From positions 1 through 64,000 of the forward strand of contig VXOR01000020.1 of assembly GCA_009840005.1 (NCBI GenBank): a stretch of DNA of 64,000 nucleotides, written 5' to 3'. Within the stretch, counting starts at the first letter, position 1; the number at the start of each line of letters is the position of its first letter. The stretch comes from Gemmatimonadota bacterium (GTDB lineage Bacteria > Latescibacterota > UBA2968 > UBA8231). This document shows, piece by piece, positions 36,430-45,889 of the stretch. The notes beneath the pieces are model-generated. The model worked only from the letters and a program-made list of their open reading frames with translations, was not told the DNA's origin and did no database searches. The position numbers and the translations under genes are program-made.

Positions 36430-39223
36430 ATGCGCCTTTCATGGAACGAAATCCGCTCTCGCGCTGCCCAATTCGCCGCAGAGTGGGCCAACGCGACCTA
36501 TGAGAGCGGCGAGACCCAGAGCTTCTACAACGATTTCTTTGAGATCTTCGGTGTGCGTCGCCGCACGGTTGCGCGGTATGAGGAGCGCGTCCGCCGTTTG
36601 GACAACTCGCACGGTTTTATTGACCTGTTCTGGCCGGGCGTGTTGCTGGTCGAGCAAAAGAGCGCGGGCCGAGACCTTACCGCCGCGCGTAAACAGGCCG
36701 GGACCTATTTCGACGCACTGCCTGAGCGCGACCGCCCCCGTTACCAACTGCTCTGCGACTTTCAGACCTTTGAACTGCTCGACCGGGACGAGCGCGAGGA
36801 GACGCGCTTTGCCCTCGCCGACCTGCCGCAGCACGTCGAAAAGTTCGGCTTCATCATCGGGGTGCAGCGGCGCACATTCCGCGATCAAGACCCGGTCAAC
36901 ATCGAAGCGTCCGAGCGCATTGCCCGCCTGCACGATGCGCTCGCGGAATCTGGCTACGACGGCCACGACTTGGAGCTTTTCCTCGTGCGCATGGTGTTTT
37001 GCTTGTTTGCCGACGACACCGGCATCTTCGAGCCACGCGACATCTTCTTGCAGTTCATTGAAGAGCGCACTTCACCCGACGGCAGCGACCTCGGCCCCTA
37101 TCTAGCGCGGCTGTTTCAAGTCTTGAACACGCCGGAGGAGCGGCGGCAAACCAAGCTAGATGAGGACTTGGCGCGCTTCCCGTACGTCAATGGCGAGTTG
37201 TTCGCTGAGCCGCTGCGCATCCCCGACTTCGACGCCGAGATGCGCCAGAGCCTGCTCGACGCTTGCTTGTTCGACTGGACCGCGATTTCCCCGGCCATCT
37301 TCGGTGCGCTGTTCCAATCGGTGATGGAGCCAGCCGAGCGCCGCGCTCAGGGTGCCCACTACACCACCGAGCAGAACATCCGCAAGGTGATTGAGCCGCT
37401 GTTCTTAGACGACCTACGGGCCGAGTTTGCACGTCTGAAAGCCCGACGCGACAATCGCCGCATCCCCGATCTGTACACTTTCCAACAAAAGCTAGGCCAG
37501 TTGACGTTTCTCGACCCGGCGTGCGGCTGCGGCAACTTCCTCATCATCGCATACCGCGAGTTGCGGCAGCTTGATCGAGGTGCTGCGCGAGTTGCACCCA
37601 TCCGGCCAGCTTTCTGCATTCGCCGAACTGCTCTCCGTGGTCAACGTCGATCAGTTCTATGGCATCGAGATTAGCGAGTTTCCGGCGCACATCGCCGAGA
37701 CCGCGCTGTGGATGATGGACCACATTATGAACAACCGGCTGAGCTTGGAGTTCGGCCAGACCTATGCGCGTATTCCGCTGGAGAAGTCGCCGCACATTAT
37801 GCACGGCGATGCACTGGAGACGGACTGGAGCGAACTGCTGCCGCCGGAGTCATGTTCCTACGTGCTCGGCAATCCGCCGTTTGTGGGCGCGAAGTTCCAA
37901 TCGCCCGAGCAGCGGAAGCAGGTGCGCCGCATCGCCGCGCTGGGCAAAAGCGGCGGCACGCTCGACTACGTAACTGCGTGGTTTATCAAGGCTGGCGAAT
38001 ACGTGCAGCAGAGCGCGGCGCGGATCGGCTTTGTGGCGACCAATTCCATCACGCAAGGCGAGCAGGTAGCACAACTCTGGCCGATCTTGTTCGACCGCTG
38101 CAAGCTGGACATCGCCTTTGCCCACCGCACTTTTGCTTGGGGATCGGACGCACGCGGCAAGGCGCATGTTCACGTGGTGATTATCGGACTGGACAAACGG
38201 GAAGCGGCGCGCAAGGAAAAGCGGCTGTTTGCCTATCCCGACATCAACGGTGAGCCAGAGGAAACCAGCCTCGCGGCGATCACGCCTTATCTGTTCGACG
38301 GTGGCGGGCTGGCCAATCCGCATTTGGTCGTGAGCACAGAGAGTCAGCCAATCAATGGGCTGGCGAAGCTCATCATTGGGTCGAAGCCGATTGATGGCGG
38401 CCATTACATCTTAAATGCGGACGAGCGCGATGCGTTATTAGCGGAGTGTCCAGAGGCTGCGCCTTATGTCCGTCCGTTTATTGGTGCTTGGGAATACCTC
38501 AACGGCGGCGAGCGTTGGATTCTGTGGCTCGGCGAGGCTCCGCCCGACCTGCTGCGGCAGGCACCAGCCCTACATGAGCGTGTGCGGGACGTACGCGCCT
38601 TTCGGCAGCAAAGCAAGAGCCCACCGACTCGCAAGCTGGCGGAAACACCGACGCTTTACCACGTCAACGTCATTCCCGATGCCCCGTTCTTAGTCGTCCC
38701 AAAGGTGAGTTCTGAACGGCGGAATTACATCCCGATTGCGTGGCTAGAGCCGCCGACGATTCCAAGCGACCTCGTTTTCGTGCTGAGTGATGCAACTAAA
38801 CCCCTATTCGCCCTGCTCACCTCTGCTATGCACATGGCGTGGATGCGCTATTTCGGCGGGCGGCTCAAAAGCGACTACCGCTATTCCATCGGTGTCGTCT
38901 ATAACACCTTCCCGCTCCCAACTGTCTCCGAGAAAGATCTAGAACGCCTCACGCCCCACACGGACGCGGTGCTCGCTGCCCGCGCCAACCACCCGAACGC
39001 CACGCTCGCCGATCTCTACGATCCAGACTCAATGCCGCCCGATTTGCGCCGAGCGCACTCAGCCCTCGACCGCGCTGTGGACCGCCTCTATCGCCGAGCA
39101 CGCTTTGCCTCGGAGCGGGAGCGCGTGGAGCATCTCTTTGCGCTTTACGAGCAGTTGCAGGCACCACTGGGAGTGGAAGCGGCAGGGAAGGGAAAGAGGG
39201 GACGGAAGACAAAGAAGCGATGA
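36430..39223 (+). pseudogene. MmeI-like type IIL restriction-modification enzyme, frameshifted
   Basis: Two overlapping frames (36430-37674 and 37571-39223) together give a full MmeI-type single-chain enzyme. N-terminal endonuclease: D65 in GFIDLFWPGV and E75/K77 in LLVEQKSAG. Helical spacer, then methylase motif I LDPACGCGNFLIIAYRELR; the frame breaks just after this (near 37565-37575, a +1 shift; the first frame runs on as RGAARVAPI). The second frame resumes with IEVLRELHPSGQLS and has motif IV LGNPPFVGAKF, a target recognition region and a basic C-terminus. Such enzymes both methylate and cut a short asymmetric site. One base indel would restore it; otherwise it is dead, though the second half alone could persist. 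A sequencing error is the other explanation. Confidence 0.85.
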
Positions 39224-39233
39224 GCTTGTCGCG

Positions 39234-42200
39234 CTACCGGGAGTCCCATCGCCGCTTCAATTCGAGGAATTTTTCATTAGTTCTCAAGGTAGGCTCGCCT
39301 TCGCCTATCGAGGCAAGTATGTCTTCAATATCATAGGGCCAAGTTAAAGTCTCATCCGGTAGCACTTTATACAATAGATTCAGCATTTGATGGGGGTGTT
39401 TTTGGGTGATATTGTCAGAAAATGATAAATAATGGCGATATAGAAGATCATCTGTTTTCGTCAGACACGGAAGAATTATATCTACTAAATTTGGAAATAG
39501 CTCTTCGTTAGAAAGCACCAATTGACACAAGGACACGGATATGGCCGATGAGTTTGCCTTTCTCTGGCGAGGCCATACATCTTTTAAGAACTCTGGCAAT
39601 AGTGCTGTCCATTTATTTCTAGTCTCTTCTACATCATCGCGTGAACATTTCTCCAAAAGCCATAACACAAGAGGTCGAAATTCATCATCTGCCTGTAACA
39701 GTATTTCTCTGAATTCTTCATTGGAAATACAACGTTCGTTCGTTCCTTCGATAATGCTTCCCCACCCAGATAAAATAATACTCGCAAGCCCTTGGCTGTG
39801 CTCACGGCGCGTCTTACTATCCTCTCTCGCGAGCTGAAATAAGTGCGGTTTTAAGCGCATAAATAGCTCTTGGTTTACTTTTGGTCGAAGGAAAAAACCT
39901 CCCCAAAAGGCATCCCTATCGCCAAGGTCCCTGGAATCGAGAGCCGAAAGTAGATTCGCTTCTGACCATTCGCGATTATTCACATAAAACCAGTTCATCC
40001 ACCGTGCGAAAATTGCCAATACATGTTGGCGCAGACCAGTAGGCAAAGTAAGTAGTTCATCCGCATACTTTAGAAGGTCTGTCTTCTGAGTGTGAAAGAG
40101 AGCTTGTGCAACTGCCTGTGCAGTCTGTACAGCCGTCTGAATAAGTTCTCTTTCTCGTTCTTGTTTAAGTTCCTCGGGGGGAGCATTAAACACTATAGCT
40201 GTAGCCACCCTGTTCTCCGGAACTTTTAGGGCTTGAATTAACACACTCGTCACCCGGCGAAAACTTGCTGGAGATTCGTCGGAGAGGTGCTCACTTACGT
40301 TAAAAAGCCAGCTTGCCGCTGGCCGGACGGGTTCCGTCGCACCACTATCCAGATAACAGGCCAATCGCTCGGCGATCAATGCGACAAGTCTAGGGTTGTC
40401 ATTCTTTTGATGGGTCAGAAAGGTACTCCACGCCCAAGCTGGAAAATCTCCCTCTTTGGCCGCCGTCCTGAGAGCAGAAAACGCTCTGACAGGACGGTCA
40501 GCCGACAATCCGGCGAAAGGGTTGTATTCGACGAAAGGGTTGTCGCGTCTCCCGCTCAGACTACGTGCCTTTGACAGCACCGAGGCAAGAGGTATGTCCA
40601 ATAGTGCTGAATAATCAGTATCAGTGCTCACTGATCCGCCTTTAATTCCCCAAGATCCCACTCTCTCATCAGCATATTCCGGCTTCCAATCCGGAACGAA
40701 TTCACGAAGCCTGTTAGTTTCGTCTTCAAGGTTGAGACGCAGTTGGCATCCTTTCTGCGACAACCAAGTTATCCGATCTAGTATTGACAGAGCACACCAT
40801 TTCCTGAAATCTTCTTCCGTTTCTTGGTCCCGGCGCGAACGTCCTTTCAGAAGCCGCTTTTCGATCTCGGTGCGAGTATCGTCACTCAATCCATCCCACC
40901 GAGCCAACAGCGTATGCAGTAAATCCCATTCATGGCTACGGTCCCAAAAGGCTTCATCACTCACATCGGCGAGCATAGAACCAAACTGATCGTCCGACAC
41001 CAATTCAGGTTTGCCTGCGGCCCATATCCGCAGCCTTGTAAATATCGCGTCGTCTTCAATCGGCCATTTTGAAAACTCGCGTCTTGCCGCTTTAAGGTCG
41101 ATCTGTATGAGACGCTCAAAAACAGATGTAAATTCAATGACGGCTCCAGATAGTCTGCGTTTGTGATCGCTGTCCGAACTCTGGTCTGGAACAATAGAGC
41201 TTATATGACCAAGACCACCTCTGTCGATTTCGGTCTCAAGCTCTAGTGCAGCTTCGAGGTTCTTACGCAATACTACTACAACAGGAGTAACCCATTCATT
41301 TGGGATGGGGATTCTTTCACCGTTATCTGCTGGATATACGACCTCCAAACCAATAAGATCGCTGAGGCTTATCTCGTCTTCCTGTTCGGGCGGCTTAGGA
41401 TTGCCCCAATAAGGTGACTCCACCCGCAAATAAGGACGAAAACATGCAGCATAGGCGCGAACAACGCTTTTGCTCCAACCGTCCTTTGAGATTCGTTTTT
41501 TCAATTCATGCCAAGGGGTCAAACCGACACCCAAATCTATACCTTGTTCCCAGTATTCGAGCAGATAGTACCAAGCCTCACGAACAACGGGAGATATGGG
41601 CCGTTGTGAATCTGTAAGAGCCAAATGTATTTTACGTCGAGTATCGGGATGAAGAGAGGGCTGTCGCACTGCCCACCAAACTGCCGCAGGCTGGTCAGTG
41701 ACATCCCCTATCCATGCACCCATTTGGCGAAGCCGCGTAGGAGGAGGGGGCGTATTGTACGCCCGATTACATATTATCGACGAGAAATTGTCATCGCTTA
41801 AGTTAGTTTTATCGACGCGATTCAGGTTAAAAGCATCCCAAGCGTCGGCTGGCGGCTTACGGTCTCTATAATCGGCCTTGTCTGGTGGCACATCCGAGTC
41901 AATGTGGTAAAGATCAAATGGATCGACGTATGGTCCCTCCTCCAACCAACTACCTAATTTTCCCGGTTCACCATAGCGTCTGTATTTATCGAAAACACAC
42001 AGCCACTCTGCCGGAGGCGGTTCTTCTCCTTCCGAAAATTTTCTAACCCCCTCAACCGTCGAGACGATATGGGCAACTTGCCCGCGCTCATGCGGCGCAA
42101 GGCTTTGAGACCCTTGCTTCGCTTTATGGACGACCTCCGAATACCACTTATCGGGATCTCTCGCTCTCTGCGCCCACGCCTCTAACGTATTCCAAAGCGC

Positions 42201-43046
42201 GGCGTGGGCGGAATCTTCTGCATAGGAAACGGCCTTAACCCCCCTGTGCCCCCATTTAGAGGCCGCATCATCTGCCTCTCCCCGTTGAAAAGCATAAATC
42301 GGGCGTTTATGAATCTGTCTGTTTAGTCCTTCTAACAGATAATGAACAGGAGGATCGTCTGCCGCATAGCCGATGAAGACAACGACGTACCTGTCAATAA
42401 TTTCTTGAAAGAAGGAAGTAGCCCAACCCTCCGAAAGATACGCCTGTCCAAACTGGGAACTGGATAGAACAAACCCATCGCCTTCAGCCCCTTTATAATC
42501 AGATGTAACCTTGCCGTGAAGATAGACAATGCCGTCCATATCTTTTGGCCGCGCCGGATCAGGCAAACGAGACCGTTGCCACGATGAAAAGCCGCGACCA
42601 CAATCATCAAACAGACGATCAAAGTTGGTCGTTACGACATGAACCAAACCTTCCCTAGTAGTTGCGAGATCGAGGATTATACGATGGGCCGTCAAATCCG
42701 GTTTACCATTCGGTTGCAGCTTCGGTCGCAGCGCGGAAGCCACCGCCGCTTCTATAAGGTCCGTAGAAAATTCGCGCTCAAGCAGACCGAATATCCGATC
42801 TGCCGCGATTACACCGGCAACACCGGTTTGAGCCTCAACATTATATGCTTCCTCAAGTAGCTTCCGGGCTGAGCTATCAGCTTGGACCCCGAGTGTTTCC
42901 ATAACTTTTTTTGCCAAACCAAAGAAGTCCGGCAGCTTTGCCTTAGCCCGTGAGACCCCAGCCCCACAGAAGAAAACTACTCGGCCCTCATCACGGGCAT
43001 GGAGAAGCTCATCCGGAATTGCCGGGCCATTTTCAAAAAACCGCAT
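39234..43046 (-). CDS. Large SIR2-domain antiphage candidate (Dsr1-like)
   Basis: 1270 residues. Residues 1-290 are a SIR2_2-type NAD-binding fold: VVFFCGAGVS (23-32), VVTTNFDRLF with N141, YLHGKV with the catalytic-type H177, and VVVFIGYAADDPPVHYLLE. The remaining 980 residues are helical repeat-like, as in defence-associated sirtuins such as Dsr1 and in DUF4020 proteins; they likely sense phage components and release NAD cleavage. Base composition is AT-richer than the neighbours, consistent with transfer. The ATG at 43046 follows the restored stop of the UPF0175 gene by 2 bases, so the TA pair and this gene were one operon. Convergent with the MmeI-like gene. Antiphage role is inference from family and context. 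Confidence 0.85.
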   Translation of the reverse strand: MRFFENGPAIPDELLHARDEGRVVFFCGAGVSRAKAKLPDFFGLAKKVMETLGVQADSSARKLLEEAYNVEAQTGVAGVIAADRIFGLLEREFSTDLIEAAVASALRPKLQPNGKPDLTAHRIILDLATTREGLVHVVTTNFDRLFDDCGRGFSSWQRSRLPDPARPKDMDGIVYLHGKVTSDYKGAEGDGFVLSSSQFGQAYLSEGWATSFFQEIIDRYVVVFIGYAADDPPVHYLLEGLNRQIHKRPIYAFQRGEADDAASKWGHRGVKAVSYAEDSAHAALWNTLEAWAQRARDPDKWYSEVVHKAKQGSQSLAPHERGQVAHIVSTVEGVRKFSEGEEPPPAEWLCVFDKYRRYGEPGKLGSWLEEGPYVDPFDLYHIDSDVPPDKADYRDRKPPADAWDAFNLNRVDKTNLSDDNFSSIICNRAYNTPPPPTRLRQMGAWIGDVTDQPAAVWWAVRQPSLHPDTRRKIHLALTDSQRPISPVVREAWYYLLEYWEQGIDLGVGLTPWHELKKRISKDGWSKSVVRAYAACFRPYLRVESPYWGNPKPPEQEDEISLSDLIGLEVVYPADNGERIPIPNEWVTPVVVVLRKNLEAALELETEIDRGGLGHISSIVPDQSSDSDHKRRLSGAVIEFTSVFERLIQIDLKAARREFSKWPIEDDAIFTRLRIWAAGKPELVSDDQFGSMLADVSDEAFWDRSHEWDLLHTLLARWDGLSDDTRTEIEKRLLKGRSRRDQETEEDFRKWCALSILDRITWLSQKGCQLRLNLEDETNRLREFVPDWKPEYADERVGSWGIKGGSVSTDTDYSALLDIPLASVLSKARSLSGRRDNPFVEYNPFAGLSADRPVRAFSALRTAAKEGDFPAWAWSTFLTHQKNDNPRLVALIAERLACYLDSGATEPVRPAASWLFNVSEHLSDESPASFRRVTSVLIQALKVPENRVATAIVFNAPPEELKQERERELIQTAVQTAQAVAQALFHTQKTDLLKYADELLTLPTGLRQHVLAIFARWMNWFYVNNREWSEANLLSALDSRDLGDRDAFWGGFFLRPKVNQELFMRLKPHLFQLAREDSKTRREHSQGLASIILSGWGSIIEGTNERCISNEEFREILLQADDEFRPLVLWLLEKCSRDDVEETRNKWTALLPEFLKDVWPRQRKANSSAISVSLCQLVLSNEELFPNLVDIILPCLTKTDDLLYRHYLSFSDNITQKHPHQMLNLLYKVLPDETLTWPYDIEDILASIGEGEPTLRTNEKFLELKRRWDSR

Positions 43047-43048
43047 TA

Positions 43049-43356
43049 CTAGTCCAGACTTCCGTGGATGGTTCCCAAGTCGCGCTGGAGCTCTTCAAGG
43101 TCGTATTGGGCAGGCACCGGGCATAATCCATCGTCTCCCACAAGGAGACCCCAGCATCGCGCGCAGCTCGCGCCAGCGTGAGCTTTCCATCTCCATACAG
43201 CCGGACATAGTGCTCGAGCTTCCATTGCTGGATCGCTTTCGAGAGTAGCCGGCGCACAGTGGTTGAGCGATTGGACTGCTCAACCTCCTCGATAAACGCT
43301 AATTCGCGGACCAACTCCGAAGGGAGCCTAGTGCCGACCATCTGTTCCTTCTTCAT
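43049..43356 (-). pseudogene. UPF0175-family antitoxin with a frameshift
   Basis: From the ATG at 43356 (GGGAGG upstream) the frame encodes an RHH-like start (KKEQMVGTRLPSELVREL) and the UPF0175 core LYGDGKLTLARAARDAGVSL then WETMDYAR. After DYAR the family ending, PAQYDLEELQRDLGTIHGSLD and a stop at 43049, is present but in a different frame; a missing base in the CCGGTGCC run near 43105-43115 explains it. As read, the protein ends in the nonsense tail CLPNTTLKSS and onward to 43033, overlapping the SIR2 start. Its ATG overlaps the stop of the DUF3368 gene. Confidence 0.8.
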
Positions 43357-43720
43357 CTGTTTGCCTCCCGTGCAAGTCTCAATACTTCCGCTACGACGGC
43401 TGGGGAAATCCACAAAATCTGACTGAGATCCCGAAGTATGGCCTCCAATTCTCCCAAGTCAAGGCACTGTCGCAAGTGCGCTTCCAACAAAGCCCCGGCT
43501 GTGCCTACGTATTCTACTCCGGCGACCGCAGCCACGTTCCGGGCCTCCTTGTCATCGACGATCAGCCGCAGGTCCCGCACACTTGCCAGCGCGATGGCCT
43601 CGGCTTCGCCTTGGTCTAGCCGGGAGCGTCTCGTCAGACGCTGCATCAGGTCGCGCTCCTGTGCGGTTACGTGAACCGTCTGTAGCCAGCCGGCTGCCAA
43701 GGCCGCCTCAAGCTGCTCTA
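43353..43720 (-). pseudogene. DUF3368 PIN-like toxin, 5'-truncated
   Basis: The readable part (LEAALAAGWLQTVHVT, then LDQGEAEAIALA, LRLIVDDKEARNVA and VEYVGTAGALLEAHL) is the C-terminal two-thirds of a DUF3368 PIN-like protein, normally about 160 residues. The first 40-45 residues, including the first catalytic Asp, are missing: the open frame runs into the 82-bp repeat at 43721 and meets a stop within it. A TTG at 43700 could start a 115-residue product. It is paired with the UPF0175 gene by a 4-base overlap. So the island end has cut this gene. Confidence 0.8.
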
Positions 43721-43802
43721 CTTTTGGTGATCAAGCCGACGGTGCAATTGTTTCAGTAGGGCGTTAATAGAACGCTATCTCATAAATAAGCGCTGGTTAT
43801 AT
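43721..43802. repeat. Right copy of island-flanking 82-bp direct repeat
   Basis: Matches 35191-35272 with five mismatches, including the final SDR codons (ending TTTCAGTAG). It carries a copy of another gene's 3' end with no gene in front of it, directly abutting the truncated DUF3368 gene. Confidence 0.9.
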
Positions 43803-44233
43803 TCCAGTTATATATTGTAGTCTCTACTCTTACTGAGCTTATAGACCTAACCGATGCTCAATGGGGCGCTACCAAATATGAAGTGGCCTCAGTTCGCACT
43901 CCGCTGATTGAAGGAGCAGGAGGATTTTCACTATTTACGACTTCGCGTATGCGGGTACAGTCGGCCAAGCTCCCAAAGTGAGCGCTGCGTGATCGGATAG
44001 GTTCGGCCATTCTGGCATGCAAAGTGCCTAAGGGACAGCTTGCGATTTCTGTAATTTGAGCCACTGGCGAAGCAAGTTAGGCAGGAACCCATTCAGACGA
44101 TGCATCACATCTTTGGAATTCTCCACAAAAACATCAGATTACTTTGCCCTCAGTCATAGTGCCTCTCGTCTTGTTTCAGGACTCTATTTAAGTGCAAATT
44201 CTAGTAAGGGAATAGTGCGCCTTGGATATTCTT
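43803..44233. other. 430-bp stretch without a recognised gene
   Basis: A minus-strand frame (43858-44064, 68 residues) has no recognisable family and overlaps an attC-like palindrome, so it is not called. Apart from the palindrome at 44026-44082 nothing else is recognised; the stretch looks like decayed cassette DNA. Confidence 0.4.
44026..44082 (-). repeat. attC-like recombination site
   Basis: On the minus strand GCCTAAC (matches RYYYAAC) at one end pairs with CTTAGGC (one base from GTTRRRY) at the other, and inside them CTTGC pairs with GCAAG. Total 57 bp, the size of the shortest integron attC sites. It lies 150 bases after the Nudix stop at 44234. Confidence 0.4.
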
Positions 44234-44686
44234 CTAGGGTATTCCGGCCTTACGAGCGTTCATTGACTCTACCAGTAAGTCGATCTTGTCGTCGTAATTG
44301 GCAACAAGCTTAGGAAGTGCCCTGACATCGGCCCAAAAGAAATCGAATGGATGGATCACAGACCCGTCCTCCGCATGTTCTCCATGACGCCAGGTTTCTT
44401 CTGTTGGCCCTTGTACAGACAAATGAAAAAACCAGCGATACTGTAGTTCCTCGCGCCCGCAATCCCGCATGTCTCGGGTATCTTGGGCCAGGAACTGCTC
44501 ATATCTGAGCTCGGTTAAACCGGTCTCCTCTTTTGCTTCTCGCATCACGGCATCCTGAGGATCCTCTCCAGGCTCAATCGTTCCGGCTGGAACTTGAATA
44601 CCAGCTTCCGGTGCCTCGGGGTGAGTAAAGAGGAGCAGGCGGCTCCCGTTGGTGATATAGGCGTAAGCTCTGTGACGGATTTTCAT
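44234..44686 (-). CDS. Nudix hydrolase
   Basis: 150 residues. The Nudix box is complete: GTIEPGEDPQDAVMREAKEE followed by TGL, at about residues 35-58, with the flanking QVPAG. Nudix enzymes hydrolyse nucleoside diphosphates linked to another moiety. Upstream HRAYAYITNGSRLLLFTHPE is the first strand pair. One of two adjacent Nudix genes on the minus strand; no terminator is seen between them. The substrate cannot be told. The gene order of small unrelated enzymes is typical of cassette DNA. Confidence 0.9.
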   Translation of the reverse strand: MKIRHRAYAYITNGSRLLLFTHPEAPEAGIQVPAGTIEPGEDPQDAVMREAKEETGLTELRYEQFLAQDTRDMRDCGREELQYRWFFHLSVQGPTEETWRHGEHAEDGSVIHPFDFFWADVRALPKLVANYDDKIDLLVESMNARKAGIP

Positions 44687-44735
44687 TGCAAGCCTCCCAA
44701 CTATCTGTATTCTGTGCGTACCTGATCATCGTTAA

Positions 44736-45248
44736 TTACTCCTTCAATAGGCCAGCAGCAATGAGCGCACGATGGTGCAGGGGTAGAAAAACGTCCAGCG
44801 CTAACTCCCCAAGGACTCCTTCCGGTTGAACCAGTTTGTGCGCCAGCGTCTCGTGTTCGGGTACCCACTCATTGAGCTCGACTTTCGCTAGCCAGATGGA
44901 GCGCACGAGCACCAGACCCTTTTCGTGCCCCCTGATGCACTCGCCGCGCGAGAACCCCAGTAGCTTTGCCTCTCTGACCTCGACGCATGCTTCCTCTCTC
45001 ATCTCCCGCCGCAGGGTTTCTTCCCACGACTCACTTCCTTCCGGTCTGCCTGCCGGGAATCCCCATGTTTCCCCATCTTGCGTAGCCAGCACAACTTCGC
45101 CGTTGTCTGTCAGGCAAATACCACCAGAGCCGTGGCGTTGTCCTTCTGGCACATCGTGAGGAGGAAACCAAGTGACGAGGACATCCTGCCCACCCGTTTC
45201 TACCTGAAATGCTTCGTATTCGATAGCTGGTCCCGATGCCTCAGACAT
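44736..45248 (-). CDS. Nudix hydrolase
   Basis: 170 residues. The box GRPEGSESWEETLRREMREE followed by A (about 67-88) is intact except that the usual glycine after REExxE is Ala-Cys. GGICLTDNGEVVLATQDGE precedes it. It is not closely similar to its downstream neighbour, so the pair is not a recent duplication. Located between a small antitoxin-like gene and the other Nudix gene, all on the minus strand. Confidence 0.88.
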   Translation of the reverse strand: MSEASGPAIEYEAFQVETGGQDVLVTWFPPHDVPEGQRHGSGGICLTDNGEVVLATQDGETWGFPAGRPEGSESWEETLRREMREEACVEVREAKLLGFSRGECIRGHEKGLVLVRSIWLAKVELNEWVPEHETLAHKLVQPEGVLGELALDVFLPLHHRALIAAGLLKE

Positions 45249-45305
45249 CCCACGCCCCTCCTCAGAAAACCTTATGAAGAATGTCCTTCAGAAATATGAG
45301 GTGTT

Positions 45306-45521
45306 TCACGCCTCAATCGGGGTCAAGCGAAATACCCGAGACATCCGAGCCGCCTGCTCCAAGTCGCCCTCCCTTAGAGCCTCACGAACATCATCCAGCT
45401 TTTCAGCGTCCCTAACTGAAAGGTAAGGCGGCCATCCGGCGTCTCCATCGATCAGCTCCACCTCCACTTCCGCAGCATATTCCCCTGCGCGTACTAGTTT
45501 CGTAGTCACTCTGCTCGTCAT
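45306..45521 (-). CDS. Small antitoxin-like protein next to a DUF4258 remnant
   Basis: 71 residues from the ATG at 45521 (AGGAGG 6 bases upstream); the extension to 45551 is rejected. Reads as a small beta/alpha protein (MTSRVTTKLVRAGEYAAEVE, then YLSVRDAEKLDDVREALREG). Proteins of this form commonly follow DUF4258 genes, and here the ATG overlaps the stop of a DUF4258-like remnant as ATGA. So it is probably the surviving partner of a broken toxin-antitoxin-type pair. No experimentally defined function is known to me. Confidence 0.65.
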   Translation of the reverse strand: MTSRVTTKLVRAGEYAAEVEVELIDGDAGWPPYLSVRDAEKLDDVREALREGDLEQAARMSRVFRLTPIEA

Positions 45522-45610
45522 ATTCGCCTCCTGATGAAACCTTCGTCCCAATCTTGTCTGTTGGGTCGATAGGCCGTCACTACGACGGCGGGTGGAATGT
45601 TATCGGTTGC
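45518..45610 (-). pseudogene. 3' remnant of a DUF4258-like gene
   Basis: In the frame that ends at 45518 the last 30 codons read NIPPAVVVTAYRPNRQDW then DEGFIRRR, which is the C-terminal pattern of DUF4258 proteins. There is no start: upstream it runs into the end of the 45618-45887 gene. The stop overlaps the start of the next small gene as ATGA, as in an intact pair. Confidence 0.5.
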
Positions 45611-45617
45611 TAAGAAA

Positions 45618-45887
45618 TCACACGGCTTCAAGCGGCGATAAGTCTTCCTCTTTCATAGGAGAAAGATCAAGGCTGCGTAAAACCTCGTTGATCTGAGCCG
45701 CCGTCATCTGCGCTGGTGCCGTGATTTCTAAACCAATGGGTTGATCGTCAGGGCCAAAATCCACTAATAAACCTGCATCTCTCGACTCTGTTCGTACACT
45801 TTTCGCACCCGAAGCGGCCGATAAGTACAGATATGCGGCTAAGGGCTTCCCTTTACGGTAGGTAATTTCCAGATAGTGTTCTCGCAT
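45618..45887 (-). CDS. Small DUF2283-like protein
   Basis: 89 residues (MREHYLEITYRKGKPLAAYL, then DAGLLVDFGPDDQPIGLEIT). The pattern of a strand, GLLVDFGPDDQPIGLEI and a helical tail is like DUF2283-type small proteins. It begins 2 bases after the stop of the DUF2283 gene upstream, so the three genes 46407 to 45618 form one operon. Function unknown; antitoxin-like role is inference from context. Confidence 0.65.
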   Translation of the reverse strand: MREHYLEITYRKGKPLAAYLYLSAASGAKSVRTESRDAGLLVDFGPDDQPIGLEITAPAQMTAAQINEVLRSLDLSPMKEEDLSPLEAV

Positions 45888-45889
45888 AA

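Noticed and set aside
43353..43413. N-terminal extension (MDFPSRRSG) of the UPF0175 frame to 43413
   Set aside because: It lies inside the DUF3368 coding region; the ATG at 43356 has a good ribosome site and a typical overlap.
43858..44064. 68-residue minus-strand frame
   Set aside because: No family, no ribosome site, and it overlaps the attC-like palindrome.
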